From: Candidatus Krumholzibacteriota bacterium
GTDB taxonomy: Bacteria > Krumholzibacteriota > Krumholzibacteriia > Krumholzibacteriales > Krumholzibacteriaceae
Assembly: GCA_030630165.1 (NCBI GenBank)
Contig: DAOVNN010000036.1
Span: 1 to 13,373 of the forward strand
Reading direction: 5' to 3'
DNA: 13,373 nt
Shown here piece by piece: positions 1 to 6,879 of the stretch (the first letter of the stretch is position 1; the number at the start of each line of letters is the position of its first letter). Below the pieces are notes generated by a model. The model saw only the letters and a list, made by a program, of their open reading frames with translations. It did no database searches and was not told the DNA's origin. A program made the translations under genes and the position numbers.

Positions 1-285
1 GAGAAACTGTTCGAGGAGTTGTCAACGCAGCATATCAGCGCTAAAATATCTGTAGCGAGCAATCCGGAGTGGAACGTGACGATCCTTTCGTCCGCGTCGC
101 CCGCATATCAGAAAAAGACGAGAGATTATGTAAGGATGGCCCTCGGGCCGATGTTCAGCCTGGTCGTCGCACTGGGCTTTGCGTTTTTCATCGACAACCT
201 CGACCACTCTATCAAGAACGTGGCTGAGGCCGAGGAGACTCTCGGATGCCAGGTGCTGGCAAGTTTTCCTGACACCGAGCAGTAA
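1..285 (+). CDS. Wzz/GumC-type polysaccharide co-polymerase, C-terminal fragment (5' end outside window)
   Basis: The frame is open from base 1, so only the last 94 residues are visible. Residues about 21-48 (NPEWNVTILSSASPAYQKKT and on) form the proline-containing stretch before the last membrane segment in chain-length determinant proteins. Residues about 49-65 (GPMFSLVVALGFAFFID) are that transmembrane helix. The following DNLDHSIKNVAEAEETLG...VLASFP is the conserved short cytoplasmic tail of the family. The protein stops right after this tail and carries no kinase domain, so it is a split-type co-polymerase with its kinase encoded separately downstream. In this family the protein sits in the inner membrane and sets polysaccharide chain length and export. 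The next gene starts 5 bases after its stop, which suggests one operon. The family call is strong; the subfamily cannot be judged from this fragment. Confidence 0.85.
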   Translation, partial: EKLFEELSTQHISAKISVASNPEWNVTILSSASPAYQKKTRDYVRMALGPMFSLVVALGFAFFIDNLDHSIKNVAEAEETLGCQVLASFPDTEQ

Positions 286-290
286 ATGAG

Positions 291-1136
291 ATGTACGAGG
301 AATATTACGGTTTCAAAGAGCTTCCCTTCAACGTGACGCCTGACCCCAGGTTCCTGTACAGGAGCGCGAGTCACAGGGACGCTCTCGCGTATATAACGTA
401 TGGAATATTCCAGAAGAAGGGATTCATTGCCGTAACGGGTGAAGTAGGGGTGGGGAAGACGACTGTAGTGAACGCGTTTATCGACCTCTTCCAGCCTTCG
501 CTCGAGGTCGCCTTCGTATTCACCACCAAATTCCCCTTCGACCAGCTCCTGTATCTCGTATGTAACGATTTCGGTCTGGAAGTCGACGGACAGAACAAGG
601 CCCAGATGCTGCTGACGCTCAACAGGTTCCTCATCGAGCAGTACGAGAACAACAGGAACACAGTTCTTATCATCGATGAGGCTCAGAACCTGAGCCCCGA
701 TGTCCTTGAGGAACTGCGGATGCTCTCGAATCTCGAAACACGCGACCGGAAGCTGATACAGATAATGCTTGTCGGGCAGCCGGAACTCGAAACGATGCTC
801 AATCTCAACGAGATGCGCCAGCTCAGGCAGCGTATCCCCGGGATCTGCCGGATACCGATCCTCAGCAGGGAAGACCTGGAGAAGTATATCGAGTACAGGC
901 TGGATATTGCCGGCAAGCATAACGGGGGCCCCGTTTTTACACAGGATGCCATGGATGAGATATTCCATTATTCGGGGGGCACTCCGAGGCTGATCAACGT
1001 TCTCTGCGACAGGGCGCTCCTGATCGGTTTTGTATCGACTACGAGGACGATAGATGGACGGATCGTACGTGAAGGGATCAGGGATCTCGAGAACAAGGAA
1101 GCGCCTGTCACCCAGAGGCGCAACAGACCTATGTGA
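291..1136 (+). CDS. ExeA/XrtA-associated-type AAA+ ATPase of the EPS locus
   Basis: This is a 281-residue cytoplasmic ATPase. It opens with MYEEYYGFKELPF and TPDPRFLY, the N-terminal signature of the ExeA (GspA)/PEP-CTERM-locus secretion ATPase family. Walker A is GEVGVGKT (residues 50-57), Walker B VLIIDEAQ (125-132), sensor 1 VGQPEL (161-166) and sensor 2 GGTPRLIN (229-236). No membrane helix or peptidoglycan-binding domain follows the AAA+ domain, unlike full-length ExeA, so this is the short form found in EPS/exosortase loci. The start has no strong ribosome-binding site but lies 5 bases after the upstream stop, which suggests translational coupling. Its place between co-polymerase and kinase supports a role in polysaccharide assembly or export. 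The exact role in such loci is not established, and no exosortase is visible here. Confidence 0.88.
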   Translation: MYEEYYGFKELPFNVTPDPRFLYRSASHRDALAYITYGIFQKKGFIAVTGEVGVGKTTVVNAFIDLFQPSLEVAFVFTTKFPFDQLLYLVCNDFGLEVDGQNKAQMLLTLNRFLIEQYENNRNTVLIIDEAQNLSPDVLEELRMLSNLETRDRKLIQIMLVGQPELETMLNLNEMRQLRQRIPGICRIPILSREDLEKYIEYRLDIAGKHNGGPVFTQDAMDEIFHYSGGTPRLINVLCDRALLIGFVSTTRTIDGRIVREGIRDLENKEAPVTQRRNRPM

Positions 1137-1154
1137 GCCTGAAGGGAGATCACT

Positions 1155-1919
1155 GTGAGCAAGATCTTCGACGCGCTGAGAAAAGCCGAGATGAAAAAAT
1201 CGGGTTCTCCCCGGAACAAGGGGCAGGTGCGCGTCAGACGCGAGCATGGAGAGGAATCAGAGAGCCATTTTCTCCGCGGTGTCGACAAGAACTTCAGGCG
1301 GGGGCTGATGACCCTGAGAAACTCGATAGATTCGGAGCTGAGGAGCAGCGATCATAGAGTGATAATGTTCACTTCGGCGATACCCGGTGAAGGGAAGACT
1401 ACGATATCGGCATTTCTCGCGAGAATGCTTGCGCTGGGCGAGGCAGACCGCGTACTTCTGGTCGACTGTGCTGTCTCCGATCCGGAGATACATACACTGT
1501 TCGGACTTGATAACGACAAGGGAATACTCGATTATCTATCCGGCACCGCTCCCCTCGAGGAAATAATCAGGACAGTCGATGAGGGAGTGCTCGATATCGT
1601 CACGATGGGGCCTAGAAGGGGCGCCGACATTACGCAGCCCATGTTCAACTCGGAGAAGATGTCGACATTTATCAAGGCGACCAGAGAGATGTACGATTAC
1701 GTTCTTATAGATACATCCGCTATCCTCGATGCGCCTGAGACTCCGATCATCGGTTCATACGCGACCGGTACCGTTATGGTGGTTCAGTCCGGGAAGACGA
1801 AACGTGAAGTCATCAAGCGGGCCATGCTGACTATCGAGAAGCTCGGTGGAAAGTTTCTGGGGACGGTACTGAACAGAAAGAAATACTATATCCCCGAGTT
1901 CATATACAGGCGGGTATAA
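1155..1919 (+). CDS. CpsD/CapB-like BY-family tyrosine kinase, EPS-associated
   Basis: This is a 254-residue cytoplasmic P-loop protein. The N-terminal MSKIFDALRKAE is the typical opening of EPS/XrtA-associated tyrosine autokinases. Walker A is SAIPGEGKTT (74-83), the Walker A' position is LLVDCAVSDP (101-110) and Walker B is VLIDTSAILD (183-192). The C-terminus carries a small tyrosine cluster, Y244, Y245 and Y251 (KKYYIPEFIYRRV). This is a short version of the tyrosine-rich tail that is autophosphorylated in the family. In the A' motif D104 is kept, but the usual second Asp and following Arg are replaced (DCAVS rather than DADLR), so activity may be altered. GTG is chosen as start because AAGGGAG (1142-1148) lies 6 bases upstream and the protein then begins with the conserved motif. 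It should work with the upstream co-polymerase to cycle phosphorylation during export. Confidence 0.87.
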   Translation: MSKIFDALRKAEMKKSGSPRNKGQVRVRREHGEESESHFLRGVDKNFRRGLMTLRNSIDSELRSSDHRVIMFTSAIPGEGKTTISAFLARMLALGEADRVLLVDCAVSDPEIHTLFGLDNDKGILDYLSGTAPLEEIIRTVDEGVLDIVTMGPRRGADITQPMFNSEKMSTFIKATREMYDYVLIDTSAILDAPETPIIGSYATGTVMVVQSGKTKREVIKRAMLTIEKLGGKFLGTVLNRKKYYIPEFIYRRV

Positions 1920-3155
1920 GTGCAGGGCGAAAGCCGCGAAGATCTCTCCCCCTTTAAACCCCCGAGCGGGGTTTTTTCTCTCGAGCGCAGCTGCGGCGAC
2001 AGCGTTCTCGAGTCCTGGTATTCAGATTCCTTTCCCGGATTTATAGAACGGTGCCGTGATCTCATTATCGATGAGGCAGGTGCGGGGAATGTAGGGGGAC
2101 TGATCCTGTCCGGCAGTTTTGCCTCGGGTGAGGGAAGTGTCATGATGCTCGGCGGCGATCCCGTTTTTCTGTCCGACATCGACCTTCTGCTTGTCACCTC
2201 AACTCCGGCGTCTCATGCCGGAATCTACTCCCGAAGAACCGCAATAGGTAAGGCTTGCGAAGAACTTCTTCCAGGCGCCCGGTTCGATGGCAGGATCGAT
2301 ATGGGCGTAATGACACTGGGAGAACTGGCAGCGATGCCCCGCTCTCCCGGGGTCTTCGACATGAGAGAAAAGGGAGTGCTGCTCAAAGGCAGGAGTGATC
2401 TGCTTGCCCGTTTTCCGGATTTTACGGCGGATGAGATCGGGCCCGGGGAGGCCGTCAGGCTTCTGGAGAACAGGATGGCCGCATTACTTGGCAACAGACC
2501 AGGGACGGATCGGCCCGGGGGTGTGGATCTCTACAGGTTCCTTTACGGGATATCACGCATCTATACAGATATAGTCACCGCATCACTCTGCGCGGAAGGC
2601 ATGTACCTGCCGGGTTACAGAGCGAGGTCTGATTTTATCTCCTCTTCCGCAGAGGCTTCGCAGGTCCGCGGGAAACTGGGGGATTCTCTTATCGCCGATG
2701 CAGTGAAGTGGACCGGGTTCAAGATCGACCCCGGCGCCGAAGAGGTCTGGACGGTAGATAGCCGCGCATCTCATCTGTGGCTCGAAGCCGCCGGGGATCT
2801 GCTGGCAGTAAGGGATAGTATCTCACTGCAGGCAGGGTGGTCCGCCGCGGATGCAGGGCTGCATCAGATGGATCTTCTGAGGGCATGGAAGGCTGTTGCC
2901 GCTGAGCTTCCGTTGATCGGAAGGTTCAGGCTGCTTGCCGGGGCGCTTCTTTCGGGAAGAGATCCAGGCGCGCATCTAAGGGAAGAATCGGTCAGGCTGA
3001 TTCGACATGCGACGGAAAAGGGTACTGGAGGAGTAGTCGGAGCTGCCGCCGCATGGTATCCGCACGGCAGGACATCGTGGGAGCATGCTGCTTCGATGAC
3101 CTCTTCCGCATGGCGAAGACTCGTGACAGCCAGGGAGGATGAGAGTCTTGAATAA
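1920..3155 (+). CDS. MNT-type nucleotidyltransferase-fold protein, function unknown
   Basis: This 411-residue protein carries a polymerase-beta-like nucleotidyltransferase signature. Gly65-Ser66 sit in LILSGSFASGEG, the Asp pair 86/88 in FLSDIDLLLV, and a plausible third carboxylate is D127 in GRIDMGVM. The loop between the GS and DxD motifs is 19 residues, longer than usual. The rest (about 175-411) looks largely helical, with no membrane segment or recognisable partner domain. The family transfers nucleotides, or sometimes other groups, to small molecules, proteins or RNA; the substrate here cannot be told. The GTG start directly abuts the kinase stop (TAA then GTG), and no other ATG, GTG or TTG occurs in frame before the catalytic motif. 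The 3' end overlaps the phosphatase-like gene, so the two are probably translated together. A terminator-like hairpin lies over codons 13-20. Confidence 0.7.
   Translation: MQGESREDLSPFKPPSGVFSLERSCGDSVLESWYSDSFPGFIERCRDLIIDEAGAGNVGGLILSGSFASGEGSVMMLGGDPVFLSDIDLLLVTSTPASHAGIYSRRTAIGKACEELLPGARFDGRIDMGVMTLGELAAMPRSPGVFDMREKGVLLKGRSDLLARFPDFTADEIGPGEAVRLLENRMAALLGNRPGTDRPGGVDLYRFLYGISRIYTDIVTASLCAEGMYLPGYRARSDFISSSAEASQVRGKLGDSLIADAVKWTGFKIDPGAEEVWTVDSRASHLWLEAAGDLLAVRDSISLQAGWSAADAGLHQMDLLRAWKAVAAELPLIGRFRLLAGALLSGRDPGAHLREESVRLIRHATEKGTGGVVGAAAAWYPHGRTSWEHAASMTSSAWRRLVTAREDESLE
1956..1977 (+). terminator. Intrinsic-terminator-like hairpin inside the start of the nucleotidyltransferase gene
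   Basis: AAACCCC (1956-1962) pairs perfectly with GGGGTTT (1968-1974) around a 5-base loop, and the T run goes on to 1977. That gives a GC-rich stem followed by a T6 tract, the layout of a rho-independent terminator. It begins 37 bases after the kinase stop, yet falls within the open frame that starts at 1920. It may partly end transcription after the export-control genes, with translation from 1920 overriding it. Whether it works is inference. Confidence 0.5.
3134..3138 (+). promoter_or_regulatory. Ribosome-binding site GGAGG that bears on the start of the phosphohydrolase gene
   Basis: GGAGG touches the ATG at 3139 with no spacing, which is too close for normal initiation. It is 9 bases from an in-frame TTG at 3148, a normal distance. 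The TTG may therefore be the real start, removing three N-terminal residues. Confidence 0.5.
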
Positions 3156-4281
3156 GAGAACGGCCATCATTCTGATTGATGCCCTGGGCTGCGATATGAC
3201 CGAATACCACGGGTTCAGGCCGAAGACCCTGCCGCACAGGACCAGGCTCAAGACAGTCCTGGGATTCAGTCAGGCGGCTCTTACCTCGATCTTTACCGGC
3301 AGCGCTCCCGATGCTCACGGCCTCTGGTTGATGTATTCCTTCACTTCCGGGAGATCGCCTTTCGGTATTCTCCGGGGATTGAGGCCATTCGGTGGAACCG
3401 ACAGGCTGTGGGTCCGCGATCTCCTTGGATGGAAGCTGTCGAGAATCGACAGGATATCTGCATATTACAGTCTCTATGCTATTCCCGGCGAGGTCCTTGA
3501 ACGGCTGGACCTTCCCGCGCGCAAATCGATGTTCGACCGCCTTGGAGGCGGGAACAGGCGCAGCATCATCGACCAGGCATACGATGAGGGCGAAGTCTTC
3601 ATACGGGATTACAACACACCGGAGGAGAAGGCATTCGACGAACTCGAATCCGCTCTTGAATCCGGAGAGACCCTGTTTCATCTCGTATATACAGCCGGAC
3701 TCGATTCGGACCTGCACAGACATGGTTCCATGGATGAGGCGATCGACTCGCGGTTGACGAACTACAGCAGGAGAATAGATACGATAGTAGCAAGGTTCCC
3801 CGATGTAAGATTCGCGGTGCTGGGTGATCACGGCATGTGCGACGTGACTGATCATATAGACCTGATGAAGGCCGTGGAAGCGACCGGGCTGAGGATCCCG
3901 CAGGATTTCATCCCGTTCTACGATTCGACGATGGCACGTTTCAGGATCTTCGGGGAAGGGGCAGCGGAGCTCTTGTCGGAGGTGCTAAGGAGCATTCCCG
4001 GAGGCAGGCTGCTCAAATCGGAAGAGCTGAACTCGCTCGGCGTCTACTTTCCCGGTTCCGTGTACGGTGATCTCATTTTTCTCTGTGAGCCGGGAACGAT
4101 CATTCTGCCCAGCTTCATGGGGAGCGATCCCGTGAAGGGGATGCACGGCTATCACCCCTCTGCGTCCTGCATGGACAGCGTTATGTTCTCCAGTGAGGAA
4201 TTCGACGGGAACGAGGCTCCGATCACCGGAATAGCCGGATTTCTGCTGCCGGGCTTCAGAGGGGGGAGGAGCAGGGGATGA
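3139..4281 (+). CDS. Alkaline-phosphatase-superfamily phosphodiesterase/phosphohydrolase (NPP-like)
   Basis: This 380-residue protein has the full two-metal site of the type I phosphodiesterase/nucleotide pyrophosphatase branch. D14 lies in IILIDALG. S44 in FSQAALTSIFTG occupies the nucleophile position, 11 positions including the TG end as in NPP enzymes. D189 and H193 lie in GLDSDLHRHG, D230 and H231 in LGDHGM, and H336 in KGMHGYHP. No signal peptide or membrane helix is seen, so it probably acts in the cytoplasm, which is unusual for this superfamily in an EPS locus. Family members cleave phosphodiesters, pyrophosphates or phosphomonoesters; the substrate here is unknown. It overlaps the nucleotidyltransferase gene by 17 bases from the ATG, or 8 from the alternative TTG at 3148, and its stop overlaps the flippase start (ATGA). 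Coupling to the nucleotidyltransferase suggests opposing or sequential steps on one substrate. Confidence 0.8.
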   Translation: MRVLNKRTAIILIDALGCDMTEYHGFRPKTLPHRTRLKTVLGFSQAALTSIFTGSAPDAHGLWLMYSFTSGRSPFGILRGLRPFGGTDRLWVRDLLGWKLSRIDRISAYYSLYAIPGEVLERLDLPARKSMFDRLGGGNRRSIIDQAYDEGEVFIRDYNTPEEKAFDELESALESGETLFHLVYTAGLDSDLHRHGSMDEAIDSRLTNYSRRIDTIVARFPDVRFAVLGDHGMCDVTDHIDLMKAVEATGLRIPQDFIPFYDSTMARFRIFGEGAAELLSEVLRSIPGGRLLKSEELNSLGVYFPGSVYGDLIFLCEPGTIILPSFMGSDPVKGMHGYHPSASCMDSVMFSSEEFDGNEAPITGIAGFLLPGFRGGRSRG

Positions 4282-5780
4282 TAATCGAGAAGGCAGGCAG
4301 AGCGATGTCCTGGAGCATCGTGGCGAAGGTCGCAAGGTTCCTCGCTATGCCCCTGTCGTATATTCTCATCGTCCGTACCCTCGGAGACCACGACTGGGGA
4401 GTGCTGAATGTCCTCAGGACGATCACAGCCTTCGCCCTAGTCCTCGTATTGCTGGGCGGGGAGAAGGCCGTTCTGCGATATATACCGGAGGTGAGCGTCA
4501 AGGGGGGAATGAGGGCCCTGTTGTCAGCCATGGCAAGGCTTGCCGTCCTTCAGACGATCTTATGGGCCCTGCTGACGCTGGCCGGGTACCTCGCCGGAGA
4601 CTGGCTGGCCTCATTGTTTCATCAGGATGCATCCATCTTCAGGAAATATGTAGTCATCGCCCTGGGGCTTGTTCTGTTCGAGGCGGGGATGACACTCACG
4701 ATGAATGTCCTCCAGTCGTGGTATGAAACAAAACGCCTGGCAATTGTAATGATTGCAGGCAATATCATTTACTTAATTATGTTAATCCTGTTTATGAAGA
4801 TAGGGTTGGGTATCACGGGTGTGCTCGCAGCGGGAGGCGCGGTCAATCTGATAATGATCCTGCTGCTGATTCCGGAACTGATAGATCTTACGAGGAAGTC
4901 TGTAATCGACGACGAAGCGGGACCCGGGACGGGCAGGATCCTGAGATATTCTCTTCCATTCATAGCGACCGGGATCCTCAACCAGATCGTCTGGCGGCAT
5001 TCGGAGGTCCTGTTCCTCGGTCATTTCAGCGGAATGGAGGCTGCAGGGCATTTCGGGCTCGCCTACAGGATCCCTCAGATGGCGCTCGAGTTTATTCCGC
5101 TCTCGATATGGCCGATAGTCATGGCCGGTATATCCGAGTCTTACGCCAGGGATCCGGGGAAGCTCTCCGAATCGGTGGATTTATATTTCAGGCTGCTCTT
5201 TCTCCTTGTGGTACCGGTAGCGGCGATGGGATTCGCTTTCTCAGGACCTCTCGTACCGATCCTGTTCGGGGCCGGGATGGCCCCGGCAGCGGAAATGACG
5301 AGGCTGTTTTTCGTTGTCTTCTCGTATTCCTTTCTCTATACTCCACTTAGCATGGCCCTGTATGTCATGGAGAAAAGCTGGGTCAACATGCTCGTATTTG
5401 CCGCCCTCGCTGTTATAAATATCGGTCTGGATCTTGCATTTATTCCCAGATTCGGATTGTGGGGGGCGTTTTTCCCCGTAGCGGCCGTCATGCTGGTGGC
5501 TGTTGCGGTATTCAGTACGGTCGCCAGAAGATTCGATTCCGGCCTGTCGATCCCGGCAGGATTCATAGCAAGGTGTTACCTCGCCTCTTTACCGACCGCT
5601 CTGCTCGGAATAAGCGCTTCAAGATGGGATTCTCCCATCGCTCTTGCCGCGCAGATGCTGATCGGTGTAATCTTGCTGCTTGCAGGAGTAAAGTTCCTGA
5701 GATTGTTTGGCGAGAGGGAGAAGGCCCTCGTGATGAGGCTCCCTATCCCGCTGAAGGAGAAGATCGTATCCATACTCTGA
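4278..5780 (+). CDS. Wzx-type polysaccharide flippase (MOP superfamily membrane protein)
   Basis: This 500-residue polytopic membrane protein has about 12-14 hydrophobic helices. The opening MSWSIVAKVARFLAMPLSYI followed by LIVRTLGDHDWGVL is typical of Wzx/RfbX-like O-antigen and EPS flippases, in which an early helix is followed by a 'LG..xyG' turn. Two halves of six to seven helices are separated by a charged cytoplasmic segment near residues 205-220. The family moves undecaprenyl-diphosphate-linked repeat units across the inner membrane. The ATG overlaps the previous stop as ATGA, and GGGAGGA lies about 7 bases upstream, so expression is well supported. A short AT-rich patch within one helix (about 4741-4800) reflects Ile/Met-rich membrane coding rather than a separate element. 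The substrate cannot be predicted. Confidence 0.9.
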   Translation: MIIEKAGRAMSWSIVAKVARFLAMPLSYILIVRTLGDHDWGVLNVLRTITAFALVLVLLGGEKAVLRYIPEVSVKGGMRALLSAMARLAVLQTILWALLTLAGYLAGDWLASLFHQDASIFRKYVVIALGLVLFEAGMTLTMNVLQSWYETKRLAIVMIAGNIIYLIMLILFMKIGLGITGVLAAGGAVNLIMILLLIPELIDLTRKSVIDDEAGPGTGRILRYSLPFIATGILNQIVWRHSEVLFLGHFSGMEAAGHFGLAYRIPQMALEFIPLSIWPIVMAGISESYARDPGKLSESVDLYFRLLFLLVVPVAAMGFAFSGPLVPILFGAGMAPAAEMTRLFFVVFSYSFLYTPLSMALYVMEKSWVNMLVFAALAVINIGLDLAFIPRFGLWGAFFPVAAVMLVAVAVFSTVARRFDSGLSIPAGFIARCYLASLPTALLGISASRWDSPIALAAQMLIGVILLLAGVKFLRLFGEREKALVMRLPIPLKEKIVSIL

Positions 5781-5793
5781 AGAAGGTAAAATA

Positions 5794-6477
5794 ATGTATC
5801 GTGACAAGAAAATATCCGTCGTTATCCCGTGCTTCAACGAAGAGGAAGGCATAGCCCTGGTCATCGATTCTCTCCCTGAATCGATAGACGAAGTCGTTGT
5901 CGTTGATAACAATTCAACCGACCGGACGGCGGAAGTATCCAGGGAGAAGGGCGCGAGGATCGTCTTCGAGAAACGGAAAGGTTATGGAGCGGCTTACAAG
6001 GCGGGGTTGCCGGCCGTCACCGGCGATATTACAATAACAATGGATGGGGACGGGACGTATGCGGTCGAACAGATCGAGGAATGCATCGATTACCTGCTCG
6101 ACAACGGCCTCGATTTCGTAAATGCTTCAAGGTTCCCGCTGAAGGACCCCGAGGCGATGAATTTCACCAATAAGGTTGGAAACAGTGTACTCACCCTCGT
6201 GACCCTGATCCTCTTCATGCGGGCCATAAAGGACTCGCAGTCGGGCATGTGGATATACAGGAGCGAGATCTATCCGAAGCTTCATTTGAAGAGTGACGGC
6301 ATGCCTCTGAGCGAGGAGATCAAGATCAACGCGATCAGGCACCCGGATATCAAGTTCGATGAGTACCAGGTGAACTATCATCCGAGGGTCGGAGAAGTCA
6401 AACTCAACAAGTGGAAAGATGGATTTGAAAACCTGCTGTACCTGGTGAAACTGCGGTTCACTCCTTTGAAGAAATAG
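5794..6477 (+). CDS. GT2 polyprenyl-phosphate glycosyltransferase (DPM/GtrB/ArnC-like)
   Basis: This is a 227-residue soluble GT-A enzyme. It opens with ISVVIPCFNEEEGI (7-20), then VVVDNNSTDRT (35-45), the metal-binding DGDGT (84-88), NASRF (110-114) and QSGMWIYRSE (149-158). It ends with YHPRVGEVKLNKWKDG (195-210). That last block resembles the R-x-G-x-S-K-L region common in dolichyl/undecaprenyl-phosphate sugar synthases. It lacks the C-terminal pair of membrane helices of GtrB/ArnC, like the short DPM1 form. The family moves a sugar from a nucleotide donor to polyprenyl phosphate on the cytoplasmic face. The ribosome-binding site AGAAGG (5781-5786) is 7 bases from the ATG. It is followed at once by a small carrier and a GT-C-like membrane enzyme, the expected partners. 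The sugar is unknown. Confidence 0.87.
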   Translation: MYRDKKISVVIPCFNEEEGIALVIDSLPESIDEVVVVDNNSTDRTAEVSREKGARIVFEKRKGYGAAYKAGLPAVTGDITITMDGDGTYAVEQIEECIDYLLDNGLDFVNASRFPLKDPEAMNFTNKVGNSVLTLVTLILFMRAIKDSQSGMWIYRSEIYPKLHLKSDGMPLSEEIKINAIRHPDIKFDEYQVNYHPRVGEVKLNKWKDGFENLLYLVKLRFTPLKK

Positions 6478-6488
6478 GGAAGGCGAAA

Positions 6489-6863
6489 ATGCTGAAGAAT
6501 ATGCTTTTGATAATCATGACCGTATGTTTGAACACTGCGGGTCAGTTCATGATGAAAGCGGGGATCAACAAGATCGGAAAGATAGAATTGTCGAGATTCT
6601 TCGAGTACCTTCCCCGCGTAGCTACATCCGGTTTTGTCCTCGGTGGATTCTTCGCCTATGCCGTCAGTGCCGCGCTATGGATCGTAATACTTTCACGAGC
6701 GGAGTTGAGCTGGGCCTTTCCGATGGTGAGCCTCTCATACGTGCTCACCGCTATTCTCTCACCGGCGCTGCTAGGCGAGTCTTTCTCGGTGCAGAGATTC
6801 ATCGGCATCCTCGTTATCTGCCTCGGCGTATTCCTCGTTGGCCGGACCTTTTCCGGTCAATAG
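6489..6863 (+). CDS. Small 4-TM EamA/SMR-type carrier (ArnE/ArnF-like)
   Basis: This 124-residue protein has four predicted helices (about 4-22, 46-68, 74-93 and 102-118). The first helix ends in LNTAGQFMMKAG, matching the 'gq.l.K.G' pattern of ArnE/ArnF and EamA-like small transporters. The third and fourth contain WAFPMVSLSYVLTAI and GESFSVQRFIGILVICLGV, also typical. In this group the proteins act as dimers, and some flip undecaprenyl-phosphate sugars; others export drugs. Sitting between a polyprenyl-phosphate glycosyltransferase and a GT-C-like enzyme favours the sugar-lipid flippase role. GGGAAGG lies 5 bases before the ATG, and the stop of the GT2 gene is 11 bases upstream. Confidence 0.83.
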   Translation: MLKNMLLIIMTVCLNTAGQFMMKAGINKIGKIELSRFFEYLPRVATSGFVLGGFFAYAVSAALWIVILSRAELSWAFPMVSLSYVLTAILSPALLGESFSVQRFIGILVICLGVFLVGRTFSGQ

Positions 6864-6876
6864 GGGGGAAGGGGGG
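6862..6876 (+). promoter_or_regulatory. G-rich ribosome-binding region before a TTG start
   Basis: Two G6 tracts separated by AA lie between the carrier stop and a TTG at 6880. AAGG (6869-6872) is about 7 bases from the TTG. This favours TTG 6880 over an upstream in-frame TTG at 6838, which would lie inside the carrier gene and add 14 polar residues before the first helix. Confidence 0.45.
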
Positions 6877-6879
6877 TCC

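Noticed and set aside
126..1247. Long minus-strand ORF of 373 codons opposite the ATPase gene
   Set aside because: The + strand frame has clear Walker motifs and family signatures over nearly the same span. The antisense product shows no recognisable motif and spans two + strand genes.
2992..3855. Minus-strand ORF of 287 codons opposite the phosphohydrolase gene
   Set aside because: The + strand gene carries all metal-site motifs of its family. The antisense frame has none and no ribosome-binding site of note.
4741..4800. AT-rich patch that could be an internal promoter or transferred DNA
   Set aside because: It encodes an Ile/Met/Leu-rich membrane helix in an unbroken frame, and no convincing -35/-10 pair with proper spacing was found.
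6863..6876. Two G6 tracts as a phase-variation switch
   Set aside because: The tracts are short and lie between genes. They are better read as part of the ribosome-binding region, with no evidence for length variation.
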